Source: Candidatus Kerfeldbacteria bacterium CG08_land_8_20_14_0_20_43_14
GTDB taxonomy: Bacteria; Patescibacteriota; Patescibacteriia; PEXW01
DNA: 21,335 nucleotides
Reading direction: 5' to 3'
NCBI GenBank assembly: GCA_002774575.1
Contig: PEXW01000069.1
Location: 1-21,335 of the forward strand
This document shows, one piece after another, positions 13,076 through 20,982 of this stretch (positions are counted from its first letter, which is position 1; each line of letters opens with the position of its first letter). The notes beneath the pieces were generated by a model, which worked only from the letters and a program-made list of their open reading frames with translations, was not told where the DNA came from and ran no database searches. Both the position numbers and the translations under genes were made by a program.

Positions 13076-13723
13076 ATGGACACCCAAAAATTCCAGCCGG
13101 TTAGCCGGTTGAGATATTATATCATTGCGCTTTTCGGGATATTAACAGTCTTTTTTCTGCTGGCCGGATTTACAGATGTGAATGCCGGCTTATCAAAAGT
13201 TTGGCTGACCCAAAACCCGCTGCAAAAAGCCGATGCTTTGGTTATTTTGGGCGGGGGTATTAATGCCAAAACCGGAGAAATGTCCATAAAAACCGAGGAG
13301 AGAACTTTGTCCGGGGCTGAACTTTTTAAAAACGATGTTGCGCCGATTGTCATCGTGGCTGGCGGCAAGGTTGGCAAAAATCCATATCCCGAAGCGCCAG
13401 CCATGGCTGAATTGCTAATGTTAAAGGGCGTGCCTTTTGAAAGTATTGTTCAGGAGGACCAATCGGAAAATACCTGGGAAAACGCTCAAAATGTCATTGC
13501 CATAACCCGAGCGAATAATTGGAAAAAACTGATTGTTTTAACTTCAGATTTCCACACTTATCGCGCTTGTAAATTTTTCCGCGAGCAAGGCGTGGATATA
13601 ATCTGCCGCTCGGCAGACAGAAATGTTATTAACCAGCATACTTTTAAGCGAAGAATCCTGGGCAGCAAAGCCGTGCTTCGGGAATTTGCGGCAAACTGCT
13701 ATTATTGGCTTAAGGGGAAATAA
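13076..13723 (+). CDS. YdcF/SanA-like DUF218 membrane protein
   Basis: One N-terminal transmembrane helix (about residues 13-32) followed by a DUF218 domain. DUF218 proteins (YdcF, SanA, ElyC) are linked to envelope integrity and peptidoglycan precursor or polyprenyl metabolism in other bacteria, but the reaction is unknown. Family blocks seen here are DALVILGGG (54-62), the IVIVAGGK strand, the EAPAMAELLMLKGVP segment, SENTWENAQN and LTSDFHTYRA with its His. The domain would face outward if the short basic N-terminus is cytoplasmic. It follows nfo by 2 nt and precedes the phosphatase by 5 nt, so all four genes 12216-14710 are likely co-transcribed. Confidence 0.85.
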   Translation: MDTQKFQPVSRLRYYIIALFGILTVFFLLAGFTDVNAGLSKVWLTQNPLQKADALVILGGGINAKTGEMSIKTEERTLSGAELFKNDVAPIVIVAGGKVGKNPYPEAPAMAELLMLKGVPFESIVQEDQSENTWENAQNVIAITRANNWKKLIVLTSDFHTYRACKFFREQGVDIICRSADRNVINQHTFKRRILGSKAVLREFAANCYYWLKGK

Positions 13724-13728
13724 AAAAT

Positions 13729-14499
13729 ATGCAACCAATCAAAGCCGCTTTGCAAGCTGCCAAAGCCGCGGACCAACTGCTTTTAAAAAACTTTCACCGG
13801 CTTCATAGCCAAGACTATAAAGCCAAGTCTGCCCATGAATTAGTAACGGCTACTGATAAGGCGGCGAATTTATTAATCCAAAAAATCCTCAAGAAATCCT
13901 TTCCAAAAATCGGCATTCTTTCAGAAGAAGGTCATAATCATAATTCAAAAGTCCGCTGGATAATCGATCCCTTAGACGGCACGACCAATTTTATTTTACA
14001 CATACCTTTTTTCGGGGTTTCCTTAGCTTTGGCCGAGGGCGATGAAATTCTTTTTGGCATCATCACTTGCCCGGCTACCAAAGAAATTTTTATTGCCGCC
14101 AAAAATCAAGGCGCGAAAAAAAATGGCAAGGCTTTAACTGTAAACCCTAGCCGACCCTTAAAACAAACCATCATCGGCTATGGCTACAGCCACTCTGCCA
14201 AATCACTTCACGCCTCATTGACTTTGGCGAAAAAATTAAGCTATTGCGTCAGGGCCGTCAGGCATTCCGGCTCAACCGCTTTAGATATGGCTTATCTGGC
14301 TGCTGGCCGGCTGGACGCGGTAATTATCGCCAACCCAGTGAATATCTGGGATGTGGCCGCGGGCATGGTTATTGTAAAAGAAGCTGGCGGAAAAATTCTT
14401 GATCAAAAGGGCAATGTTTGGAAAAACCAAAATTCCGACCTTTATGCCGGACCAAACACCCTCCTGAATAAACTTAGAAGTTATGCCAAAACCTGTTGA
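13729..14499 (+). CDS. Inositol monophosphatase family protein
   Basis: Mg-dependent phosphatase of the IMPase/SuhB/CysQ superfamily. Motif A is IIDPLDGTTNF (78-88) with Asp-80 and Asp-83; Glu-67 lies in SEEG; motif B is NIWDVAAG (205-212) with Asp-208. These are all the metal ligands expected. The length of 256 aa is normal. The substrate could be inositol phosphate, a sugar bisphosphate or PAP; the motifs do not discriminate. It begins 5 nt after the YdcF-like gene, preceded by AAGGGG about 13 nt upstream, too far for a good SD. Its last 17 bases overlap the DUF167 gene in another frame. Confidence 0.93.
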   Translation: MQPIKAALQAAKAADQLLLKNFHRLHSQDYKAKSAHELVTATDKAANLLIQKILKKSFPKIGILSEEGHNHNSKVRWIIDPLDGTTNFILHIPFFGVSLALAEGDEILFGIITCPATKEIFIAAKNQGAKKNGKALTVNPSRPLKQTIIGYGYSHSAKSLHASLTLAKKLSYCVRAVRHSGSTALDMAYLAAGRLDAVIIANPVNIWDVAAGMVIVKEAGGKILDQKGNVWKNQNSDLYAGPNTLLNKLRSYAKTC

Positions 14500-14710
14500 A
14501 CGGTTTATCAAAATCAAAGTCATTCCTAATTCAAAAGTAGATGCAGTCAAAAAATATAAGGACGGTTTTATTGTGCAAGTAAAAGTCCAGGCTAAACAAA
14601 ATCAGGCCAACCAAAGGGCTCTAAGTTTATTAAAAAAATCGCTTGGCTGCCAAAGAATCCAGCTGGTTTCGGGCCAGCACAAACCAAACAAGATTATAAA
14701 AATTCTATAA
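14483..14710 (+). CDS. DUF167 (YggU/UPF0235) family protein
   Basis: A 75-aa cytoplasmic protein of UPF0235, function unknown. Recognisable features are IKIKVIPNSKVDAVKK at the start (the PNAK-like turn), FIVQVKVQAKQNQANQRAL (matching the A-P-x-x-GKAN block, with the Gly-Lys changed to Asn-Gln) and LVSGQHKPNKIIKI at the end (G-x-x-x-x-K). The start lies within the end of the phosphatase gene, a 17-nt overlap that implies coupling. It closes the operon and is followed by a bidirectional terminator. Confidence 0.85.
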   Translation: MPKPVERFIKIKVIPNSKVDAVKKYKDGFIVQVKVQAKQNQANQRALSLLKKSLGCQRIQLVSGQHKPNKIIKIL

Positions 14711-14714
14711 TCAA

Positions 14715-14745
14715 AAAACCAGAGACTTTAGCAGTCTCTGGTTTT
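14715..14745. terminator. Bidirectional terminator between convergent operons
   Basis: AAAACCAGAGACT (14715-14727) pairs perfectly with AGTCTCTGGTTTT (14733-14745) around TTAGC. T-tracts lie on both sides (four T on +, six T on -). It serves the DNA-repair/DUF167 operon from the left and the pilus operon from the right. Confidence 0.92.
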
Positions 14746-14763
14746 AAGTAAAAAATTATTTTA

Positions 14764-15231
14764 TTATCGCGTTACGCTGATGCTGGCGCTATTTTCCGCA
14801 TGCGTGGCGCAGACTGTAATGCGATTATTAGCGTCTTTAAAAATATGATAGCCCGTGCCATTAGTGGTGGAGCTGGTTGGATCTGTAGGCATAGCGACTA
14901 AATATTTGCCATTAGTGGTCAGCGCGCTCAAATCCGTCAAACCTGTGCAGGTGCCGCTGGTTTTGCAAACTTCTTGCGTAGCGACTGCGGCAGCGCAGGT
15001 TGTACCTGAAGTAACCGCGGCAGGTACAACGCCACTGTTATCTATGGCATATTGATACACCCCGTTCAAAATCGTGGTAACATCCGACCTTCTCTGGGCA
15101 TTTTTGGTGTCAGCCAGCTGTTTACTGGGGTTAATAGCCAAAATCACAATGCCGGCCAAAATGCCAATGGCGGCAACGACCAATAGAATTTCCAGGAGCG
15201 TGAACCCCTTGTGGTTTTTGTGTTGCTTCAT
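14764..15231 (-). CDS. Major type IV pilin (GspG/PilA-like)
   Basis: A 155-aa prepilin whose mature form builds the fibre. The class III leader is MKQHKNHKG, cleaved between Gly-9 and Phe-10; FTLLEILLVVAAIGILAG follows, with Glu at mature position 5 and about 20 hydrophobic residues. The soluble part has an alpha-helical spine with QRRSDVTTILNGVYQYA, as in GspG-type pilins, then a Ser/Thr/Gly-rich head with four Cys that could make two disulfides. It is the last gene of the operon and apparently has its own promoter (15278-15306), as expected for the most abundant subunit. No prepilin peptidase lies in the window. Confidence 0.9.
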   Translation of the reverse strand: MKQHKNHKGFTLLEILLVVAAIGILAGIVILAINPSKQLADTKNAQRRSDVTTILNGVYQYAIDNSGVVPAAVTSGTTCAAAVATQEVCKTSGTCTGLTDLSALTTNGKYLVAMPTDPTSSTTNGTGYHIFKDANNRITVCATHAENSASISVTR

Positions 15232-15236
15232 ATTTT

Positions 15237-15256
15237 TTTCTTTAATTTTAAAGAAA
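15237..15256 (-). other. AU-only hairpin in pilin leader
   Basis: TTTCTTT (15250-15256 on the - strand) pairs with AAAGAAA (15237-15243) in the leader five bases before the pilin ATG. It is weak and A/U-only apart from one G-C pair per arm; it could modulate translation or be a processing site. Confidence 0.3.
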
Positions 15257-15277
15257 GCTTAATAAAAAACTGCTTTA

Positions 15278-15306
15278 AATATACACTAAAAATCCTTAAT
15301 TAGCAA
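15278..15306 (-). promoter_or_regulatory. Internal promoter for the major pilin
   Basis: On the - strand, TTGCTA (15301-15306), a 17-nt spacer and TATATT (15278-15283). The -35 overlaps the last codons of the GspK-like gene. The leader is about 40 nt to the pilin ATG. Confidence 0.5.
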
Positions 15307-15706
15307 CTTCCTGCCAGGAAGAGACGACTATCTTGGGGTTTATTGCGCTGACATTTACTGAAACCTTTCTGGTAATAACTCCGACTGTCGAGCTGGTTGC
15401 GATATTTCGATTTTGCCCGCCAAGATTGGTTATTGTATAAAGGCAGGAGTCAATTCCGATAATCAAGCCCATTGAGCCGGTATAATTCGGATTTATGGTG
15501 ATGATATTTAAGGCGTGTTCAGCACAGGCATTTGCCAAGGCCTTGGCCTTGTTGGATTGTTCAACTGCTAAACCCGTCCTAGAACTGTTAAGGCCTAATA
15601 ATAAGACTGAAACAGCCACTGCCGTGCCTACAGCGCCCAGAATTAAAACGCTTATTAGCGCAATAAAGCCTTTGGAACGATTTTTGGAAACAGATAAAGC
15701 CTTCAT
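15296..15706 (-). CDS. GspK/PilX-like minor prepilin without Glu5
   Basis: A 136-aa prepilin. The leader ends KNRSKG and the helix starts FIALISVLILGAVGTAVAV. At mature position 5 there is Ile, not Glu. Absence of Glu5 is the hallmark of GspK-type pilins, which sit at the very tip of T2SS pseudopili and need not neutralise the N-terminus of a preceding subunit. The segment NKAKALANACAEHAL after the helix is typical of PilX/GspK proteins. It is short; GspK in proteobacteria carries a much larger insert. It begins 3 nt after the GspJ-like gene. Confidence 0.8.
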   Translation of the reverse strand: MKALSVSKNRSKGFIALISVLILGAVGTAVAVSVLLLGLNSSRTGLAVEQSNKAKALANACAEHALNIITINPNYTGSMGLIIGIDSCLYTITNLGGQNRNIATSSTVGVITRKVSVNVSAINPKIVVSSWQEVAN

Positions 15707-15709
15707 TGT

Positions 15710-16258
15710 TTAGGGTCTTAGTTGGGCAGAGGTAAAAAAGGTTTTGGAATAATCATATTCATTCCTGCCACCAGGATTTTTTGAAGCCACAGTAAAGCGG
15801 ATTCGTAAAATTTCTGAAGTTGAGCTTGGCGACAAATTTTCAAACACCAGGCCGGTTACATCCACTCGGCTGTTGGTTAGTGCGACTGCTGTAGCCGAAC
15901 CTTCCTGCGTCATTATTTGCCCTGATGACAAACTAAAAACCGTTGGGCTATTGGCAGGAACGCTGACATTTATGGAAGTATTATTGGCTGATGCGGCTTG
16001 AATTGGAAAATTAAGGCTGGTGGCGTTTCTGACAGTTTGAGTAATCATTTGCATAGCTTGCAAACCCTGCTGTTCAACTTCGGCAATGGTTTCGTTTTTG
16101 ATTCTGGATTGTAAAGTCAAAAACATAAAAATGGAAATAGTAAAAACCACAACTGAAATCAAAGCAATATACAACAATAGTTCAACCAAAGTGACTCCAG
16201 GGCTACTTTTCAAAAAAGGTTTTTTGAGCTTATTAATTTTATTTTTTTGAAAATTCAT
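15710..16258 (-). CDS. GspJ/PilW-like minor prepilin
   Basis: A 182-aa prepilin with a long basic leader (MNFQKNKINKLKKPFLKSSPG). Cleavage between Gly-21 and Val-22 leaves VTLVELLLYIALISVVV, with Glu-26 at mature position 5. The head contains ATSLNFPIQAASANN and LRIRFTVASKNPGGRNEY, resembling GspJ/PilW beta-sheet heads. It starts 17 nt after the propeller prepilin gene; a TATAAT (16268-16273) in that gap, 9 nt before the ATG, might be an additional near-leaderless start but lacks a -35. Confidence 0.8.
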   Translation of the reverse strand: MNFQKNKINKLKKPFLKSSPGVTLVELLLYIALISVVVFTISIFMFLTLQSRIKNETIAEVEQQGLQAMQMITQTVRNATSLNFPIQAASANNTSINVSVPANSPTVFSLSSGQIMTQEGSATAVALTNSRVDVTGLVFENLSPSSTSEILRIRFTVASKNPGGRNEYDYSKTFFTSAQLRP

Positions 16259-16275
16259 GGTAAGCCGATTATATT

Positions 16276-17766
16276 TTATTGCGGCCTTATGACCTGCAAT
16301 TCTTGGGTGTTAAGCATGCTGGCGATAAAAACCCGATCCAAATCCGGCGCGTAAATAACCTGCCGGGGCCGGGGACCGAGATTTAACTGACCATAAATTG
16401 TTGGCGTAGCAAGATTATTAGTATCAATGACCTTAAAATAATTACTGACATCCGTAGTCGCCATAAAGGCCAGATGATTGACCGAATCATAAGAAATTGA
16501 AATCACGCTGGAATTATTAACCTCTAAAGTGCTGGTTAAGGTCGGGGTTAACGGATTGGCAACATTAATTACATAAAATTCAGGAGCAAACGTGCTCAAA
16601 GTCCTACCTAAAAAGACAGAGTTGTTATTATAAACAATCGAGAGTCCGTTAGTGTTATTATCACCGTTGTTCAAATTCAAAACTCCTACTCGCGTCGGCG
16701 CGGTTTTATTGGTAACATTAAACACCTGCACTTCGGCATTATTATCCGTACTGGCGGCATAGGCATAATTTCCAGCAACCTCAATATCGTTCAATACGCC
16801 AGTAGCACTGGCAGTTCGGCCTACTGGATTGCCTGGGTTAACCGGATTAGCCTGAATATCAAATATCAGTAAGCCATTACCGCCATTCCTGGTCATGTAT
16901 AAGTAACTGCCGTCAGTCGCCAAAGCAATGGCATCTGCTGTAGCATTGCCGCTGTTGGCCGCGGTCAGATCTACTGTGGTTAATTTGCCCGCATTACCAA
17001 TGGTCGCCGGATCGCTAATATCAACAATCTGCAATTCGGAATTATTGTCACTTGAAGCAATATAGGCGTAATTCCCCACAACCACGATATGATTGGGATT
17101 GCCATTTAAATTCCTTTGTCCCAGCAGCGCAGGCACTGCCGGATTGGCAACATCAAAAATATAAAATTCCCGGCCAGCGCTATTGGTCCTGCCTAAATAA
17201 ACTTTTTGATTGGCGTAAGCAATGCTGATCGCGTTTGCGGCGGCATTGCCGCTGTTGGCCGCGGTCAGGTCAAAACCCGCTTGCAAGCCCGGCAAAGCCC
17301 AGCTGCCGGTGGTTGACCTGGACCAATTGGTTAATCTGGTTGTTAAAGATACCTGGCCGGTTCTTTGCAGGTTTTGCTGCCAGGAGACATTTGAAACAAT
17401 TTGCTTGGTATTGGCATCGATGGTGGAAATGGCAATTTGACGGGTAAAAATTTCATCTATATCGCTGGTTCCGCTAAAATTCCAAATCCCGCTTAAACTG
17501 GATAAGCCGTGATTGCCGTCTGTTAAATTACTAAAAGCCCCGTCGCGAATGCTCCGGCCGGCTTCCAAACCTTCTTCAGCCAATAAATTCGCCCGCGCCC
17601 GCGCGCCTGCCAAGGCCGTGCTTTCTTTGCCGTAAATATAGGTGCCGACAAATGCCGTAACCAAAAGCGCGAAAATTGAAACGGCTAAAATCGCTTCAAT
17701 TAAAGAAAAGCCCGGTTTAATAATTGACCGTGCCCTTGGTATTGATGGTAAGCGTCTCGGTTTCAT
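16276..17766 (-). CDS. GspI/PilV-like prepilin fused to a beta-propeller
   Basis: A 496-aa protein, three to four times the usual size of a minor pilin. Residues 1-19 are a basic leader ending KPG. The mature part begins FSLIEAILAVSIFALLV (Glu-24 at position 5), then GARARANLLAEEGLEAGRSIRDG, a typical PilV/GspI helix. Residues about 70-160 form a pilin-like head. From about 166 to 496 there are seven repeats of 45-50 residues with cores like YLGRTN...FYIFDVANPAVP and YIASSDNNSELQIVDISDPA, matching LVIVD-type propeller blades. Odd blades resemble each other, as do even ones, so the unit of duplication is two blades (100 residues). The ATG overlaps the GspH-like gene by 50 nt, with no SD. Inference: a propeller displayed at the pilus tip for binding a surface or host. 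Confidence 0.88.
   Translation of the reverse strand: MKPRRLPSIPRARSIIKPGFSLIEAILAVSIFALLVTAFVGTYIYGKESTALAGARARANLLAEEGLEAGRSIRDGAFSNLTDGNHGLSSLSGIWNFSGTSDIDEIFTRQIAISTIDANTKQIVSNVSWQQNLQRTGQVSLTTRLTNWSRSTTGSWALPGLQAGFDLTAANSGNAAANAISIAYANQKVYLGRTNSAGREFYIFDVANPAVPALLGQRNLNGNPNHIVVVGNYAYIASSDNNSELQIVDISDPATIGNAGKLTTVDLTAANSGNATADAIALATDGSYLYMTRNGGNGLLIFDIQANPVNPGNPVGRTASATGVLNDIEVAGNYAYAASTDNNAEVQVFNVTNKTAPTRVGVLNLNNGDNNTNGLSIVYNNNSVFLGRTLSTFAPEFYVINVANPLTPTLTSTLEVNNSSVISISYDSVNHLAFMATTDVSNYFKVIDTNNLATPTIYGQLNLGPRPRQVIYAPDLDRVFIASMLNTQELQVIRPQ
16943..17268. repeat. Exact 26-bp direct repeat, 300 bp apart
   Basis: Identical 26-base blocks at 16943-16968 and 17243-17268 encode the SGNA part of DLTAANSGNA in propeller blades 1 and 3. 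The exact spacing of 300 bp equals 100 codons, two blades. Exact DNA identity in an otherwise diverged repeat suggests recent duplication or gene conversion. Confidence 0.9.
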
Positions 17767-18172
17767 TATTGACAGAGGTTAAAGTCAGGGTTCCGGCGGT
17801 TTGGGGAATGCCGGTAAATTTGTTAAAGACTATTTCCGGCGTCCCGCTAATTCGAATGCTGGGAGGAATGGAAATTTCTTCATCAAAATTCGGATCCCGG
17901 CCCATGAAATTCTGACCTTGGAAAAGGATAATGAATCCCGGTCGGATTCTCACGCCCCAGGTGGTGTCATTGGCCACGGCTTGAGACAATAATTGAGCCC
18001 GTCGCAGGCTTTGGGCAAAACTGCTTACGGCAATATCCATGTCATTGCGGTTTTGCAGGGTTTGATAAATTGGAACCCCTGCCCCTGCCAATATGCCGAT
18101 AACCGCTACTGACAATAAAACTTCCAGTAAGGTGAATCCCTTATTATTTTTACCGAAAATTTTTCCCTTCAT
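17717..18172 (-). CDS. GspH/FimT-like minor prepilin
   Basis: A 151-aa prepilin. The leader ends NNKG, cleaved before FTLLEVLLSVAVIGILAGAG, with Glu at mature position 5. The following SFAQSLRRAQLLSQAVANDTTWGVRI is the GspH/FimT signature region, where one helix leads into a beta-rich head. It starts 7 nt after the PilC gene. Its end overlaps the propeller prepilin's start by 50 nt in a different frame. Together with the next three genes it reproduces the canonical H-I-J-K order of T2SS minor pseudopilins. Confidence 0.85.
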   Translation of the reverse strand: MKGKIFGKNNKGFTLLEVLLSVAVIGILAGAGVPIYQTLQNRNDMDIAVSSFAQSLRRAQLLSQAVANDTTWGVRIRPGFIILFQGQNFMGRDPNFDEEISIPPSIRISGTPEIVFNKFTGIPQTAGTLTLTSVNNETETLTINTKGTVNY

Positions 18173-18179
18173 CTTTTAC

Positions 18180-19286
18180 TTAAGTATTAAAATTGCCCAG
18201 CATGCTGTAAATCGGCAAAATTACCGCCACGGCCACGGCCACTACACCCAGCCAAACAATTACCAGCAGAACTGGCTCCAGTATAACGGCTATGGTTTTG
18301 CTGCTATTCTCAACCTTGGCATCATAAATTCTGCCAATGTACAACAATGATTCGGCTAGCCGACCTGACTGCTCACCGCTTGCGATTAACTGCTGAATAG
18401 GGGCGGGGATTAACTTGCGGCTTTTTTTATAACTTCTAAAACTGTGCTGAAAAGAATCGCCCTGCTCAATGCTTTTTTGAAGATGTTCATAAAATTTTTG
18501 TGTGGCCCGCAAAGTCGTGGCTTGTCTTAAGGAAGATATGGATTCCACGATAGGCAAACCCGAGCCGAGCAGGGTCCCTAAAATAAAACCAAACCTGGCC
18601 AATTCAACTTCCTGAATCACTTTCCCGATCCCAGGGAATCGGAATAATATCTCCTGGCCAAGATGCTTGGTTTTGTAATTTACAAACAAGAAATACCATA
18701 AAATCGCGATTATTAATACGGCTATCGGCACAATAATTTTCCCATCAGCTTTCAAAACCTTGCCAAAATTAATCATGACCGAGGTAATCCAGGGCAGGTC
18801 TTGTTTTAAAGAAGAAAAAACATCAGCAAGCTTTGGCAAAATAAACCAGGCCACGCCTATGCCAATTACAATAGTCAGACTAAAAACAATTCCCGGATAA
18901 ATCATGGCTGAACGGAGCCTGGATTTGAATTCCCGATCCTTTATTTGCTGTTGGACAATTACCTTAAGATTCTCGGTCAGTCTGCCGCTTTCTTCGCCTG
19001 TTCTGACCAAGGAAAGCATGTAACTGGGCAATAATTTGGTCGGCTCCAAAGCCCGCCACAAACTTGAGCCGGCGGAAACCTTCTGCTCTAAAGCGCTGAT
19101 TATTTTGTACATTTTTTTTGAACCGATTTCCTGCTTGATGGCCGCAAAAGCCGACATAACATCCATGCCCGAACTTAAAAGCATGGCCAGGTTTTCCAAA
19201 ACATATTCCCGGTCTTTTTTATAGCCCAAACCGAATAAATTGCGTTTTTCGCCGTCTTCGACTTTTAATTTTTCTGCTTTAGCCAT
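18180..19286 (-). CDS. pilC: Type IV pilus/T2SS inner-membrane platform protein
   Basis: A 368-aa polytopic protein of the PilC/GspF family that couples the ATPase to pilin insertion in the cytoplasmic membrane. Two T2SSF domains are visible, each with the signature: GEESG (97-101) and GEQSG (304-308). Membrane helices are near 131-153, 184-203 and 336-358, the expected three. The N-terminal domain begins after a short charged stretch. It starts 7 nt after pilB; AAAAGGA lies too close to the ATG (2 nt) for a good SD, so coupling is likely. T4P and T2SS cannot be separated on this protein alone. Confidence 0.95.
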   Translation of the reverse strand: MAKAEKLKVEDGEKRNLFGLGYKKDREYVLENLAMLLSSGMDVMSAFAAIKQEIGSKKMYKIISALEQKVSAGSSLWRALEPTKLLPSYMLSLVRTGEESGRLTENLKVIVQQQIKDREFKSRLRSAMIYPGIVFSLTIVIGIGVAWFILPKLADVFSSLKQDLPWITSVMINFGKVLKADGKIIVPIAVLIIAILWYFLFVNYKTKHLGQEILFRFPGIGKVIQEVELARFGFILGTLLGSGLPIVESISSLRQATTLRATQKFYEHLQKSIEQGDSFQHSFRSYKKSRKLIPAPIQQLIASGEQSGRLAESLLYIGRIYDAKVENSSKTIAVILEPVLLVIVWLGVVAVAVAVILPIYSMLGNFNT

Positions 19287-19293
19287 TGTCCTT

Positions 19294-20949
19294 TTAATTG
19301 TTTGCTTCCGGCGGCGTGGCCACCCGAAGCAACTCCTCTAAAGAGGTCAAACCGCTTTTGGCTTTATCAATCCCATCTTCAAACAAACTTCTGGCGCCAT
19401 GCTGTCTGGAAACCGCCCAGACTTGCTGGGTGTTGGGTCTTTGATTAATTAAATTTCTTAAATCGTTATTAATGGAAATAAATTCAAAAATACCCACCCG
19501 GCCTTTATAACCCGTGTTACCGCAATTTTTGCAGCCTTTGGAACGGTAAAGCACGGTGCTCTTGCCGCCAAACCATTTCTCGGAATTGGACAGAATTTTT
19601 TCCAAGTCCTGGCTGGAATAAGTAACCCGGTATCGGCAGCTTTCACAAAGCTTTCTGGCTAATCTTTGCGCCACTAATAATTCCAAGGTTGAAGCCAGCA
19701 AAAATGGCTCAATGCCCATTTCGATCAGACGGGGAATGGCAGTGGCCGCGTCATTGGCGTGAAAGGTTGATAATAAAAGATGGCCAGTGAGCGCGGCATT
19801 CACGCTGATTTCCGCGGTTTCCTGATCCCGAATTTCACCAACCATTATAATATCCGGATCTTGTCTAGCGATTGAACGCAAGCCTTTGGCAAAGGTTAAA
19901 TTGGTCAGCTCATTTACTTGGATTTGATTCAAGCCCAAAACTTTATACTCAACCGGATCTTCAATCGTGGCTATGTTCACTTCTGGCCGGTTAAGCATGC
20001 GCAAAACTCCATAAAGCGTGGTGGTTTTGCCCGCGCCCGTGGGACCGGTAACAATGATCATGCCAAAGGGTTTCTGAATTGCTTCAAAAACTTTACCCAG
20101 ATCTTTGGAGGCCACGCCTAAATCGGTCAGGGTGAAATTTTTCACATATTCAGCCAAAATTCTTAAAACTATTTTCTCGCCGTCCAGAGTCGGCGCAATG
20201 GAAATGCGCAAATCTATGGGCTTGCGATTATGAATAAAGCGCATGGCGCCGTCTTGGGTGGCAAAGTGTTCATCAATTCGCAAATGCCCCTGAACTTTTA
20301 TGCGGTTTAAAATATTTTCGTAAATTTCTTTGGGAATCCGGCCGGCTTCGTGCAAAACTCCGTCGATGCGAAAACGAATAACCACATCTTTTTCCTGCGG
20401 GTCAAAATGCACATCCGAAGCGCGGTAAGACATGGCCTCGCCGATGATGGCTTCCAAAAGCTCTGGCGCGACTTGCTGTTTGGCTCTGATAATTTCCAAA
20501 AAACGGGCGCTTAAAGGTTTTTGATAATGCAACAAGGCCTGATCAATATCTTCAGGCAAAGAATAATTTATGATTATTTTTTTTCTGGGAAATAAAGTTT
20601 GTATTTTTTTGCTCAAATTTGCCTGAATGGGATTGTCAGTAGTTACGATGATTTCCTTTTTACCTTCAGCGAACAAAACCACCCTGAACTTTTTTGCCAG
20701 ATTTTCAGGAATTTCCAAAACCTGCTCACGGGCCGGGGAATGAGAGCTCAAATTAGCGTAATTGAGTTTGTAAGCTTTAGCCATGGCCTGGCCCAGCGAA
20801 TCTTTGGTTATCAAATCCTCCATAACCAAATATTCGGCCAAGGAAACATTATTGGCTTTGGCATAAGCTTCGGCTTTTCTAATCTCTTCTTCGGCTACAT
20901 ACCCCTCTTTCAACAAAATCGCTTTTATTTTTTGTTCCTCCTGAATCAT
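19294..20949 (-). CDS. pilB: Type IV pilus assembly ATPase
   Basis: A 551-aa hexameric secretion ATPase of the PilB/GspE type that powers pilus extension from the cytoplasmic side. The N-terminal MshEN-type domain covers about 1-150. Walker A is GPTGAGKT (302-309), the Asp box TIEDPVEY (328-335), Walker B RQDPDIIMVGEIRD (362-375) and the His box LTGHLLLSTFHAND (387-400). The zinc-binding tetracysteine of this subgroup is present (Cys-435, Cys-438, Cys-473, Cys-476). It is the first gene of the operon. Its promoter has TATAAT 33 nt upstream of the start and a palindrome next to it. No retraction ATPase PilT is seen in the window. Confidence 0.97.
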   Translation of the reverse strand: MIQEEQKIKAILLKEGYVAEEEIRKAEAYAKANNVSLAEYLVMEDLITKDSLGQAMAKAYKLNYANLSSHSPAREQVLEIPENLAKKFRVVLFAEGKKEIIVTTDNPIQANLSKKIQTLFPRKKIIINYSLPEDIDQALLHYQKPLSARFLEIIRAKQQVAPELLEAIIGEAMSYRASDVHFDPQEKDVVIRFRIDGVLHEAGRIPKEIYENILNRIKVQGHLRIDEHFATQDGAMRFIHNRKPIDLRISIAPTLDGEKIVLRILAEYVKNFTLTDLGVASKDLGKVFEAIQKPFGMIIVTGPTGAGKTTTLYGVLRMLNRPEVNIATIEDPVEYKVLGLNQIQVNELTNLTFAKGLRSIARQDPDIIMVGEIRDQETAEISVNAALTGHLLLSTFHANDAATAIPRLIEMGIEPFLLASTLELLVAQRLARKLCESCRYRVTYSSQDLEKILSNSEKWFGGKSTVLYRSKGCKNCGNTGYKGRVGIFEFISINNDLRNLINQRPNTQQVWAVSRQHGARSLFEDGIDKAKSGLTSLEELLRVATPPEANN

Positions 20950-20982
20950 GTTTTATTTTATTATCTGGTTTTTGATACATAA

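Noticed and set aside
16276..17766. Propeller protein as a chimera created by an assembly join
   Set aside because: The frame is continuous from the pilin helix through a pilin-like head into the repeats, and the operon is intact on both sides.
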